Shown: one piece after another, positions 50,899 to 60,450 of the stretch | How the letters are laid out: each line of letters starts with the position of its first letter | Position numbering within the stretch: position 1 is the first letter of the stretch | The notes under the pieces: generated by a model | Database searches by the model: none | The model's input: only the letters and a program-made list of their open reading frames with translations | What the model was told of the DNA's origin: nothing | Made by a program: the position numbers and the translations under genes | Source: Phycisphaeraceae bacterium | Lineage (GTDB): Bacteria; Planctomycetota; Phycisphaerae; Phycisphaerales; UBA1924 | Length of the DNA: 64,000 nucleotides | Assembly: GCA_019454185.1 (NCBI GenBank) | Contig: CP075368.1 | Location: 2,273,649-2,337,648, forward strand | Direction: 5' to 3'

Positions 50899-51543
50899 TC
50901 AATTCTCAGCCAACCCGCGCCTGCGACGCATTCCGATGCCGAGTCCCAAGGCCACGAGAGCGGGAGAAGCAGGAGTGGGAACGAGCACGATCGAGACGTT
51001 GTCGATCACGGGTCCGTACCCATCAGAATCGAGCACTTGAAATTCGAGCGTAGATACCGGGCCGGTTGCAACGAATATGTATGTGAGCCGGTCAAACGAC
51101 GCTGGCTCTAACGTGCCCGGCCAGCCGCCTGTGAAGTGTTGATTTACCAGTGTTCCGATGGACACATGCGCAACGTTCGGCAAGTCGCCAGCGAATGCGT
51201 CGAACGACAACTCGTACGTGAGTCCCGGGACCGTGGGGATTGATTGCGACAGTGTTGGGAATAGGCCGGGCGGATTCTCGCCGATCAGATCGACCGCGTA
51301 GATCCCGTCCGTCGTTGTTCCCGGCGGCAGCAACTGCCAATGAACGCCCTTGTCACCCACGACACTCCAGCCGGTGATGTTCGTCATGCCGGTCGAGACG
51401 ATCATGTAATTCGGGCGCGGGTCAGCATCGGTGTTGTTGTAGTCGCCAAGCTCAAAGCTGCCGTTTACCACGAGGTTGATGGATGCCTGAGCGCTCAACG
51501 CGCAGCAGCACCCTGAAAGAACAGTTATTGCAAGCAGACGCAT
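50899..51543 (-). CDS. DUF642-like secreted protein with PEP-CTERM-type sorting tail
   Basis: 214 residues from ATG 51543, with GGAGGAG upstream. Signal peptide of about 19 residues (LLAITVLSGCCCALSAQA), then INLVVNGSFELGDYNN, the DUF642 opening, and beta-rich repeats (YELSFDAFAGDLP, IDNVSIVLVPTP) of a galactose-binding-like fold. The C-terminus VPTPASPALVALGLGIGMRRRR is a PEP-CTERM-type signal: a Pro motif, a hydrophobic helix and an Arg cluster, normally processed by an exosortase. It is thus probably surface or matrix protein. No exosortase gene is in the window. Confidence 0.82.
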   Translation of the reverse strand: MRLLAITVLSGCCCALSAQASINLVVNGSFELGDYNNTDADPRPNYMIVSTGMTNITGWSVVGDKGVHWQLLPPGTTTDGIYAVDLIGENPPGLFPTLSQSIPTVPGLTYELSFDAFAGDLPNVAHVSIGTLVNQHFTGGWPGTLEPASFDRLTYIFVATGPVSTLEFQVLDSDGYGPVIDNVSIVLVPTPASPALVALGLGIGMRRRRGLAEN

Positions 51544-51696
51544 CTGAACTCCTCCCATTCGTTGCCAAACCAGTGCCTCGAATCTCTCGTGGAAGCATAC
51601 CAGATCCAGAAGGTGGCACAAGTCTCGTCATTGAATTCTCCGTCCGTCAAAGGCCGCATCCCTCCTCCACAGCGCAGCCCAGCGGGCCGCACGCGT

Positions 51697-51751
51697 GGAG
51701 CCGCGGGTACGCTGCGGTCGCCGTGTGGGAGGCAACAAGCGGAACCCGTGG
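51697..51751 (+). repeat. GTAG-type hairpin element copy A1 (GGAG variant)
   Basis: GGAG (51697-51700) then CCGCGGGT (51701-51708), pairing with ACCCGTGG (51744-51751); same flanks as copy A2. Confidence 0.65.
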
Positions 51752-51856
51752 AAGCCAGGCCACGCAGCGGCTTCCTTGGCGGAGCGGGGCGGACGCCCCC
51801 GACTCTGCTCTCCTGCTTCTCTCCTGTTTCTGGGTGGCCCGGCGGGCCGCGCGTGT

Positions 51857-51904
51857 GTAGCCACGGGTGGAGCGCCACCCGCTTCGGGCAAGCGGAACCC
51901 GTGG
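51857..51904 (+). repeat. GTAG-type hairpin element copy A2
   Basis: GTAG (51857-51860), CCACGGGT (51861-51868), inner hairpin, ACCCGTGG (51897-51904). The tetranucleotide and stem differ from the RAYT-flanking elements in about one stem base. Confidence 0.72.
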
Positions 51905-52062
51905 AAGTCGGACACACACAACCCCTCTTCTTCCTTCCTCCCGAGCCCCGGAGGGGCGACAGACGCCTTTGCGGACTCGCGCTGATTTGGCCTCGCGTTG
52001 ATTGGTCTCGCCCTGAGACATCCTGCGCCCCGCCGAGGCGCGGGAGGATTGGGGCACGCCTT

Positions 52063-52118
52063 CCACGGGTTTCGGTCACTCGACGCTCGCGCGTCTCGCT
52101 CCCTCCACCCGCGGCTAC
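52063..52118 (-). repeat. GTAG-type hairpin element copy A3 (inverted)
   Basis: On the minus strand GTAG (52118-52115), CCGCGGGT (52114-52107) and ACCCGTGG (complement of 52063-52070). With A2 it forms an inverted pair about 150 bases apart, like a REPIN. Confidence 0.7.
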
Positions 52119-52293
52119 ACACCCCGGCTCCTTCGGAGCCGAGAGAGCGAAATCGGCGGGTGACGGATTCGCCCTTGCGCCGATCGGAGACATTCGTCGT
52201 GGAGCGGGGCGCATCGTGCCTGATGCCGCCGGCCTTTTTGCGATTGGTGCGCGCGAACACGACTTGGCAGTCGACTCGGTATGCTGTCGGCGC

Positions 52294-53310
52294 ATGGACC
52301 TGCTCCTCGGTTTCGCTGATCCCACTCCGTCCGCTGCTCCCTCGTGGCTCACGATCAGCCCGCCCGTGCTGTTCTTCTTTCTCGGGGCAATCGCAACGCT
52401 CGCGGGCTCGAGGATCTCGATTCCCCGCGCGGTCACGAAGATGCTCTCGATCTATCTGCTGTGGGCGATCGGGTTCAAGGGCGGGGTGGAACTGGCGGCA
52501 TCGGGGCTGACCGTCGAGGGCGGGCGCGCCATCGGCCTCGCCCTGGCACTGTCGCTCCTTACGCCGGTGCTGTCGTACGTGGTGTGTCGGCGACTCGTGA
52601 GCTCATTGAATGCCGCGGCGCTTGCGGCGTGCTACGGATCGGTGAGCGTGGTGACATTTCTGACGGCCTGCTCGGTGCTTGATCAGCGCGGCACGGCGTA
52701 CGGCGGGCACATGGTCGCGGCGATGGCGCTGATGGAGGCGCCGGGGATCGTCGTGGCGCTCGTGCTGCTGCGTTTCGACCGGCGGGCCAGAGAGGCGGCG
52801 GGCGCGGGTCGCGGGCCGGGCGGATGGAAGACGGTGCTGCATGAGGCGTTGCTCAACGGGCCGGTGGTGGTTCTGCTGGGAAGTCTGGTGATCGGCATCG
52901 TCACGGGCGAGCGCGGCTACGGCGTGTTCAAGCCGCTGTGCACCGACGTGTTTCCCGGGGTGCTGGCGTTCTTCCTGCTCGACCTTGGCGTGCTGGCGGC
53001 GAGGCGACTGCCGGCGATCCGGCGCACGCCTTTGGCGGTGCCGGTCTTTGCGATCGTGGCGCCGGTGTTCTTTGCGGCACTGGCGATCGGGTCCGCGAGG
53101 ATGCTGGGAGTCTCATCGGGTGATGCGGTGCTGCTCGCGGTTCTGGCGGCATCGGCCTCGTACATCGCGGCGCCGGCCGCGCTGCGCCTGGCGGTGCCGG
53201 GGGCGGATCCGGGCCTCTACGTTTCGATGTCTCTCGGGGTGACGTTCCCGTTCAACATTCTTGCGGGGATCCCGCTGTACTCGGCAGCGGTGGATGTTCT
53301 CTGGAAGTGA
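52294..53310 (+). CDS. SbtA-like sodium-dependent bicarbonate transporter family permease
   Basis: 338 residues, about ten membrane segments in two inverted halves. Hallmarks: PPVLFFFLGAIATLAGSRISIPRAVTKMLSIYLLWAIGFKGG near the start, AACYGSVSVVTFLTA, MEAPGIVVAL, and the near-C-terminal YVSMSLGVTFPFNILAGIPLY, which is diagnostic of the SbtA family. SbtA imports bicarbonate with sodium in cyanobacteria; in heterotrophs the substrate may be bicarbonate for anaplerosis or something else. No PII-like SbtB gene is adjacent. Start ATG 52294; the open frame upstream runs through repeats and is not coding. Confidence 0.9.
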   Translation: MDLLLGFADPTPSAAPSWLTISPPVLFFFLGAIATLAGSRISIPRAVTKMLSIYLLWAIGFKGGVELAASGLTVEGGRAIGLALALSLLTPVLSYVVCRRLVSSLNAAALAACYGSVSVVTFLTACSVLDQRGTAYGGHMVAAMALMEAPGIVVALVLLRFDRRAREAAGAGRGPGGWKTVLHEALLNGPVVVLLGSLVIGIVTGERGYGVFKPLCTDVFPGVLAFFLLDLGVLAARRLPAIRRTPLAVPVFAIVAPVFFAALAIGSARMLGVSSGDAVLLAVLAASASYIAAPAALRLAVPGADPGLYVSMSLGVTFPFNILAGIPLYSAAVDVLWK

Positions 53311-53590
53311 GGTCGCGCGGGTGGAGTGTGCCGCGGAAGGGGCAGGGGCGCGGGGTGTGGGACTCGGAGGCGTGCAGTAGTTTGGAGGGGGGAGGTGAGG
53401 GGGAGAAATGGCCAAAGGGCAAAGGGAGAAATGGCAAACGGAGTCGGGGGCGTCCGCCCCGCTGAGCGTTCGCGATCGCGTCGAGGCGATCGCGAGGGGT
53501 AGAAGCGGGAGGGCGCCCGGCGGGTGAACCGTCGGGCGGCGGAGAGCAAGGCAGAGTCGGGGGCGTCCGGGCCGCTCCAACTGAGGAAGC

Positions 53591-53682
53591 CGCTGCGCGG
53601 CGGGTTTACCGGGGGTGTCGCTCATCGCTTCGCGATGTCGCTCCACGCCCCGGCTATCAACTTCCAGCCCTGCGGGCTGAAG
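53591..53682 (-). repeat. Palindromic intergenic repeat, copy 2 (GATAGCCGGGG type), inverted
   Basis: On the minus strand: CTTCAGCCCGCAGGGCTG, GATAGCCGGGG, a variable loop, then CCCCGGTAAACCCGCCG. Same order of blocks as copy 1 at 50748, with a different, longer central loop (a GCGAAGCGAT-type stem). Confidence 0.72.
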
Positions 53683-53884
53683 AGGCGCGAAGCGCGGCGC
53701 GGACGGCAGGTGGATTGGGCGTTTGCGGTGTGCCGCAGGTGGGACAGGGGCGCGGGGTGTGGGATTCGGAGGCGGCGCGCGTGGCACGGGCGACGGCGGC
53801 CTCGATCGCACGCCTGTCGCGGAAGACCTCCATGATGTCAACGGACTCGTGCGGCTTGGGCTTCTTTGGCTTTGGGGACATGCG
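53657..53884 (-). CDS. Possible small protein with repeat-derived C-terminus
   Basis: 75 residues from ATG 53884. The first ~38 (SPKPKKPKPHESVDIMEVFRDRRAIEAAVARATRAA) look protein-like: a basic start and an amphipathic helix, reminiscent of short planctomycete proteins that begin with an REAIxxAV helix. After residue 38 the frame enters direct-repeat and palindrome DNA (SESHTPRPCP also appears in the same frame of the repeat at 53360), so the original end has probably been replaced. Coding status is uncertain; it may be a truncated remnant. Confidence 0.3.
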   Translation of the reverse strand, partial: RMSPKPKKPKPHESVDIMEVFRDRRAIEAAVARATRAASESHTPRPCPTCGTPQTPNPPAVRAALRASSARRAGS

Positions 53885-53970
53885 GGATTCTTGGGTGGTG
53901 GGGGCGATGCGGTGGCACGTCGGTGCGCGAATCTCACGCGAAGGTCGGTACGGGGGCGACACCTCTATTC

Positions 53971-54873
53971 CTACTGCCAATAGCGAGAAGCCATCTCACT
54001 AAATATATCACGGGTGCGAACTGCATGTTGTGTGTACTCTGTTATGCGATTAGCGCCAAAGAATGGCTGCCGTGAAGCATCGATTAACGAGTATCCCTTT
54101 GGCGTCTTCTTGCCCATAAGCGTGCTTGCTATATCTTCAAGTTCTGCTGTCGTCGAAGAGTATATTAGTCTATTCGCACAAGCTGCTGAGAATGAATTCA
54201 TGACACTAACACTAAAATCACACGACAGTGCTATTAGACCTTCGTCATCGCCGCCAACAATAAGCCGTCGTTTTGTGATGGGAACAAACAGCAGGAAGCC
54301 CCATTCGGTTTCGTGTCCCGTGGCACACACCGGATGGTCGGTCAGTACGAAGCAATTATCGTGCTTGCGTGAAATATCAACGCACTGCCATCGCCATCGT
54401 CTCCCGCTGCAAATATGTCTGTATCGTTGGTATAGTCTGTATCTGACTTCGTTTATGAAGCCGGTGCGATCGATGGCATAAATATCTCGATCTATGTCTT
54501 CCATTGTATCTAGAGATGCGATAGTAATAGCCGGTACTTGCTCGGTGCGGCAGTACAGAGACAAGGCCCAATCTCGTAGCAGAGTGCTGTCGCGGGAGAT
54601 TTCCTTGTTGAGCGAGGTTGCGTCCATATCTGCATATGTCCGATACGCCTTACCAAATGCTGTCTCTATAGGCTTAAGCCAAATGTCATCCGCATCTCTT
54701 GATAGGCCTTTATAATAATGCTTTCGCTTTAATATGTCATGCGGCAAGTTGCCGTGATCACGATTCGTAATCTCGAGCGTGTCTTTGCGCAAGCAATATA
54801 AGCGACCATGCTCATTCGCGAAACGCCGAATGAGCTGCTGAGGTACGAAATGCTGTTCAACGTTTGTGCCCAT
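53971..54873 (-). CDS. DUF4238-like protein on an AT-rich insertion
   Basis: 300 residues from ATG 54873, 18 bases after the fumC stop. N-terminal NVEQHFVPQQLIRRFANEHGRLYCLRK is the DUF4238 signature (Q-H-F-V-P-Q-x-L-x-x-F then a G-x-L-Y-x-Y/C strand). Later come DSTLLRDWALSLYCRTEQVP and CFVLTDHPVCATGHETEWGFLLFVPITKRRLIVGG, again family-like, and AACANRLIYSSTTAELEDI. Function of DUF4238 is unknown; its members are patchily spread and often sit in variable regions. Base composition is markedly AT-richer than both flanks, indicating transfer. Confidence 0.8.
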   Translation of the reverse strand: MGTNVEQHFVPQQLIRRFANEHGRLYCLRKDTLEITNRDHGNLPHDILKRKHYYKGLSRDADDIWLKPIETAFGKAYRTYADMDATSLNKEISRDSTLLRDWALSLYCRTEQVPAITIASLDTMEDIDRDIYAIDRTGFINEVRYRLYQRYRHICSGRRWRWQCVDISRKHDNCFVLTDHPVCATGHETEWGFLLFVPITKRRLIVGGDDEGLIALSCDFSVSVMNSFSAACANRLIYSSTTAELEDIASTLMGKKTPKGYSLIDASRQPFFGANRITEYTQHAVRTRDIFSEMASRYWQ

Positions 54874-54891
54874 TGGTGGTGGCGGAGCGAT

Positions 54892-56457
<1,566 letters not shown>

Positions 56458-56698
56458 AGGGGGAACTCCTGTGGGGGAGGAATGGTAGAAGAGGAGGGAA
56501 AGGGGCAGAGGGGCGGAAGAAATCGCCACATGGCAAAGGGCCAGATGGCAAACAGAGGGAGGGGACGAGGGGAAAGCGGACAACGTACACCGTACAGCGA
56601 AGAGTGAAGAGCGATGGCGCGGTTTGGCGGGGGCGTAGGATTGTGACGGGGCAGTGTGTCTCGGAAGCGATGTGGGGCAGAACGGGAAAGGGATTCAC

Positions 56699-58012
56699 AT
56701 GCGGAATCGCGTGAACGGCGGCTGGCGGAACGGAGTCGGCATTGCTGCGACGGCCGGCTTGATCATGGGATTGAGCGTGGGCGTGTGGAGCGCGGGCCCG
56801 GCGAGCGGGCAAAGCGGGGCGGCTCGCGGGGGTGGACAGCCATCCGGGCCGGATACGAACCCGTATCTGAGGCGTTACGACCCGAAGGAGTGGGTGCTGG
56901 ATATTCGCGTGGATGTGGCGAGTTCGCAGGAGGTGTTGTACTCGCCTCAGGGGCAGTTCCCGACGCAGGAGATGTGGAAGTTTGATTCCGCGGTGATCGT
57001 GTTCCCGATTCTGCCGCCAACGTCGGGATGGACCCCGCTCGAGCGTGACGGGTTTCTGGGCTCAGTGACGTTCAACGACCGTGTGCGTGTGGAGACGTTC
57101 GAGGTTCTGGAGGGGTATCCCTCGGGGACGAAGCTTGCGAAGTGGACGCTCGAGCAGGGCGGCTATCAGGGCAAGCACATGAACCTGAACGTGAAGGTCT
57201 CGGGAACGGGATACAAGGTTCAGTTCAATGAGCAGGAAGCGATGAAGCTCGGCTGGCCGACGACGTGGCCCGCGGAGGCGCTGAACGCGACGAAGCCGGA
57301 GGCGTACATTGATCGCTCACCTTCCGGCGAGGTGCTGGACATGTCTCCGGTGAAAGACCTGGTGGCGAAGTGGACGAACGGGAAGCCGCAGAGCCAGCCC
57401 CCCGTCGTGACGGCGAAGTGGATCACGGGTCAGGTCGCAGAGCTCGTGCAGGTCTCGGGTTCCGGGTATGGGTACTCGCGAACGGGGAAGATCCAGGGTG
57501 TGGACGGGAAGGGCGCGCCGCAGACGGCTCTGGATCGGCGCGGGTCGCAGTTTGACGCGACGACCCTGCTTGTCGCGTGCCTGCGTGAGGCGGGGATTCC
57601 GACGCGGATGGTTGTCGGGTACGACGTGGCGCAGGACAAGGAAGAGCGGACGTTTCTGAAGGTGAAGCGCGGCTCGACGGATGAGATCCGGTGCTGGGCC
57701 GAGTTTGCGTTGTACGACGAGCAACGGGACATCCTGACGTGGGTTCCTGTCGATGTGGTGGCGCAGCGGAAGAAGAGCTCACGGATGCCGGACCTCAAGA
57801 AGCCGTGGGACTATTTCGGGAACAACGAGGACCTGCAGATGCTGGTGCCGTTCGCGTTCCAGCTGCAGCCGCCGACGACGGTTCGGTACTACGGGACGCC
57901 GGGGTTCTGGGGTTGGATCGTGATGCCGACGCTTCCGGAGCGTGCGGAGCAGTGGCTGACGCTCGATGTGACGAGCCCGTCGCGCCGGGGCGGCCAGCCG
58001 CGAAGGAACTGA
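56699..58012 (+). CDS. Secreted transglutaminase-fold protein lacking catalytic Cys and His
   Basis: 437 residues from ATG 56699, with AAAGGG upstream. Signal peptide (GIAATAGLIMGLSVGVWSAGPASG). An N-terminal beta domain (residues about 60-200) is followed by a transglutaminase-like core: RGSQFDATTLLVACLREAGIPTRMVVGYDV (281-310) and IRCWAEFALYDEQRDILTWVPVDVV (330-354). In active enzymes the first block has G-x-C where this has G-S-Q (Gln284), and the second has H-A-W where this has R-C-W (Arg331); only Asp352 of the triad remains. So it is probably a non-catalytic binding or scaffold protein in the periplasm. It is divergent from fumC. Confidence 0.78.
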   Translation: MRNRVNGGWRNGVGIAATAGLIMGLSVGVWSAGPASGQSGAARGGGQPSGPDTNPYLRRYDPKEWVLDIRVDVASSQEVLYSPQGQFPTQEMWKFDSAVIVFPILPPTSGWTPLERDGFLGSVTFNDRVRVETFEVLEGYPSGTKLAKWTLEQGGYQGKHMNLNVKVSGTGYKVQFNEQEAMKLGWPTTWPAEALNATKPEAYIDRSPSGEVLDMSPVKDLVAKWTNGKPQSQPPVVTAKWITGQVAELVQVSGSGYGYSRTGKIQGVDGKGAPQTALDRRGSQFDATTLLVACLREAGIPTRMVVGYDVAQDKEERTFLKVKRGSTDEIRCWAEFALYDEQRDILTWVPVDVVAQRKKSSRMPDLKKPWDYFGNNEDLQMLVPFAFQLQPPTTVRYYGTPGFWGWIVMPTLPERAEQWLTLDVTSPSRRGGQPRRN

Positions 58013-58057
58013 GCGGGAGCGAGGGCATCGGTTGTGACGCGTGTGGCGGCTCGCACC

Positions 58058-58912
58058 TCAGAAGCGATCGAGCCATCTGGTTGAGGGGAGAAAGGTGTAG
58101 TCGTCGGTGGTGTGTGTCTGACCGGGGGCGACGCGGATGCCGAGTCGGACGTGGCCATCGATGAAGACGAGGTTGGCGCGGATCTCGTTCGATCCGAACC
58201 AGTCTTGTTTGCGATTGCCACCGTCGTCGTAGTTGTAGATGGTGTGCGTTCCGATGACCCAGGTCTTCGTGGGTTGCTCGATGTAGGGCATGCGCCCGCC
58301 GCCCGAGGGGACGAGTGTGGGGAACTCATCGCCGTAGGGATTGGCATCGGGCGCGTGATCGTTCAGGACGTACGACGCGCCGAGGAAGTCGTACATGCGT
58401 TCGGCGCGTTCGAGGCCCGGGATGGGGAGCCCGGTGTTGTCGAGGCCTCGATCGATGGGTGAGCGGAACTGCTCAAGCTCGAAGGGGGTTGCTGCAGGAT
58501 CGTGGGGCTCGTCGGGGGGGATGTCCTGCGATGTGACGTAGCGATTGAGCGGGCGTCGCTCGGCACCGATGGTGTTGATGCCGTAGAAGGGGAGCGTGCC
58601 CTTCTTGCCGCCGAAGAGGGAGCCGATGACAGACTCGCCCCCTCCCGGGAGAGGCCCGAGGGCCTGCGGAAGGTGAGCTGGGAAATCGTTCTGATAGAGG
58701 GTGAGCCCGACGGAGAGCTGCTGCAGGCGGGCGCCGCAGACGGTGATCCGTGCCTGCCTGCGCGCGGAGCCGAGGGTGGGGAGAAGGATGCCGATGAGGA
58801 GCGCGATGATCGCGATGACGACGAGGAGTTCGATGAGGGTGAAGGCGCGCGAGGGGGCCACGGAGAGAACGCGGTGCGAGTGAGGCAAAGAATATGTTGC
58901 AGCATCTTGCAT
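58058..58912 (-). CDS. Type II secretion/DUF1559-like pseudopilin
   Basis: 284 residues from ATG 58912. Prepilin N-terminus [27 protein letters not shown] with the +5 Glu; the residue before the cleavage site is Ala rather than the usual Gly. A periplasmic domain follows with the planctomycete pseudopilin pattern ([26 protein letters not shown]) and the C-terminal [10 protein letters not shown] strand typical of the H-x-G group. Such proteins, present in many copies in planctomycetes, are processed by prepilin peptidase and may form pseudopili or surface layers. Function unproven. No secretion machinery genes are adjacent. Confidence 0.85.
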   Translation of the reverse strand: MQDAATYSLPHSHRVLSVAPSRAFTLIELLVVIAIIALLIGILLPTLGSARRQARITVCGARLQQLSVGLTLYQNDFPAHLPQALGPLPGGGESVIGSLFGGKKGTLPFYGINTIGAERRPLNRYVTSQDIPPDEPHDPAATPFELEQFRSPIDRGLDNTGLPIPGLERAERMYDFLGASYVLNDHAPDANPYGDEFPTLVPSGGGRMPYIEQPTKTWVIGTHTIYNYDDGGNRKQDWFGSNEIRANLVFIDGHVRLGIRVAPGQTHTTDDYTFLPSTRWLDRF

Positions 58913-58976
58913 TCGGTGATGAGGATAGTGGTGTGCGAGCGGCTTGGTTGCGTCTTGGATCTCTTCGTCTGGGCGG

Positions 58977-60380
58977 CTATTCGCTCTCGTCGTCGGCATC
59001 GTCCGGCTCGTTGAGCGTGTCGGGTATCGCGAGGTCGGGCACGGATTGGAAGGCGATGCCGCCCTTGCCGCTGGTACGGGCGTCGTGCATCGAAGCAGGG
59101 TAGACGGTGTGGCGTCCGTACTTGGCGTCGAGCCGATCGACGGCCTTCGCGAGAGCCATGCGGCGTTGCTCTCCCTGGAAGAGCGCGGCGGCGATGTCGG
59201 CCTGGGGCGCGAGTTCGTGGAGGGTGACGCCGACGCACAGGGGCGTGCGCCCGTCGCGCGGGCGCGTCTCCCAGACGCGAGCGAATGCTTCGAGCAGCGT
59301 GAGCGTGTCGGCGGAGCCGGGGGGCAGGGAGATGTCGTTTGCCCAGGCGTTGCGCCGGCGTGGCCCGCTGAGTGAGGCGCCGAGGGGGCCGGCCGATCGA
59401 GCATTCTGATCAAGGGTCGGCATCGTGCGGTGGGTTGGTCGGAAGCCATCGCCGGAAGCGCGTTCGCGATCGGCGGAAGGGCGATAGGCGCGATCGGGAT
59501 CCATGTAGCGGAGCCAGACACTGAGTTTCGCGGCACCGTACCCGATGTGTCGGAGGCGCGAGCCGGCCTTGTTGAGCAGGCGCACGAGGATGGCGCGGGC
59601 GCGATCGTCGGTGCGGTCCTTCGGAGGGAGAACGTGCTGATGGCCGATGCTTCGGCGACGGGTCGGGGGCTCGGGGACGTCGTGGCCCCGGACCCAGTGC
59701 CACCAGGTGCGTCCGATGATGCTCTCCCACGCGGCTTCCATCTCGCGTTCGCTGAGGGTGCAGAGCTCTTCGATCGTTCGGATGCCCTTGCGGTCGAGAC
59801 GCTCTCGCATCCTGCGTCCGATGCCGGGGAGGTCGATCAGCTCCAGCGAGAAGAGACGCTGGGGGAGCTCGTGGGTGTCGATGATGACGAGCCCATCGGG
59901 CTTCATCATGTCCGAGGCAACTTTGCCGAGAAAGCGATTGGGGGCGATGCCGATGGAGCAGCGGACAACATTGCCGATGCGCTCGCGGATGGATTGCTTG
60001 ATGGAGAGCGCCAGTTCGCGGGCGGCGGGCTCGTTGCGTTCGCTCGGCTGCAGGCGGCACGACACCTCGTCGATCGAATGGACGCCGCGGATGGGGATGC
60101 AGCGCTCGATCGCCTCGATGATGCGGTGGTGGTACTCGACATAGAGACGCGGACGCGACTCGACGAAGATCATGGATGGGCAGATGCGCCTGGCATCGCG
60201 GACGGAGGTGCCGGTCTTGATGCCTAGCCGTTTGGCCTCGACACTCGCCGCGAGGAGGGATGTGGTATCGGTGAGGACGGCGACGACGCCGATCGGGCGA
60301 CTCCGCAGGTCGGGCCGCTCCTGCTGCTCGACAGAAGCGAAGTAGCTGTTGAGGTCGAGATAGAGTGTGGTGAGGGCCAT
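58977..60380 (-). CDS. Y-family DNA polymerase (DinB/UmuC type)
   Basis: 467 residues; translesion polymerase. Palm motifs: [16 protein letters not shown] (metal-binding Asp9) and [10 protein letters not shown] (catalytic Asp-Glu pair), with the [22 protein letters not shown] motif between palm and thumb, and [25 protein letters not shown] as the helix-hairpin-helix thumb. The little-finger region is longer than in E. coli Pol IV, with an insert near 300-360 rich in Arg, Ser and Pro. ATG 60380. In planctomycetes such genes often pair with imuA/imuB or lexA; none is here. A symbol is not given because DinB and UmuC-like forms cannot be separated safely. Confidence 0.93.
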   Translation of the reverse strand: MALTTLYLDLNSYFASVEQQERPDLRSRPIGVVAVLTDTTSLLAASVEAKRLGIKTGTSVRDARRICPSMIFVESRPRLYVEYHHRIIEAIERCIPIRGVHSIDEVSCRLQPSERNEPAARELALSIKQSIRERIGNVVRCSIGIAPNRFLGKVASDMMKPDGLVIIDTHELPQRLFSLELIDLPGIGRRMRERLDRKGIRTIEELCTLSEREMEAAWESIIGRTWWHWVRGHDVPEPPTRRRSIGHQHVLPPKDRTDDRARAILVRLLNKAGSRLRHIGYGAAKLSVWLRYMDPDRAYRPSADRERASGDGFRPTHRTMPTLDQNARSAGPLGASLSGPRRRNAWANDISLPPGSADTLTLLEAFARVWETRPRDGRTPLCVGVTLHELAPQADIAAALFQGEQRRMALAKAVDRLDAKYGRHTVYPASMHDARTSGKGGIAFQSVPDLAIPDTLNEPDDADDESE

Positions 60381-60450
60381 GGTCGCAAACCAATCATAGC
60401 CCTAACAAATAAACCCCGCCGAATGTGCGTGCTGCGAAGTGTCTGGCTGT

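Larger units (their letters stand above)
51544..52293. other. 750-bp repeat-rich intergenic region
   Basis: No convincing gene. It is packed with hairpin-forming repeats: three related GTAG-type elements (given separately) and one copy of a 23-bp G/C palindromic sequence at 51783-51805 that recurs inverted at 53441 and 53554. Long reading frames crossing it on both strands are products of the GC bias. Confidence 0.6.
53311..53970. other. 660-bp repeat-rich intergenic region
   Basis: Contains A/G-rich tracts with TGGCMAAAGGG-type words (53401-53444), two copies of a 23-bp GC-rich sequence (53441, 53554), a pair of about 45-bp direct repeats (53324-53372 and 53729-53776) and the inverted palindromic repeat at 53591-53682. 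One weak small reading frame (53657-53884) is listed separately. Confidence 0.55.

Noticed and set aside
51562..52293. N-terminal extension of the SbtA-like gene
   Set aside because: Runs through palindromic repeats and is Arg/Pro/Gly-rich; the ATG at 52294 starts the family sequence exactly.
53113..53937. 274-codon minus-strand reading frame
   Set aside because: Covers the end of the SbtA-like gene and repeat DNA in the wrong frame; Pro/Arg/Ser-rich shadow.
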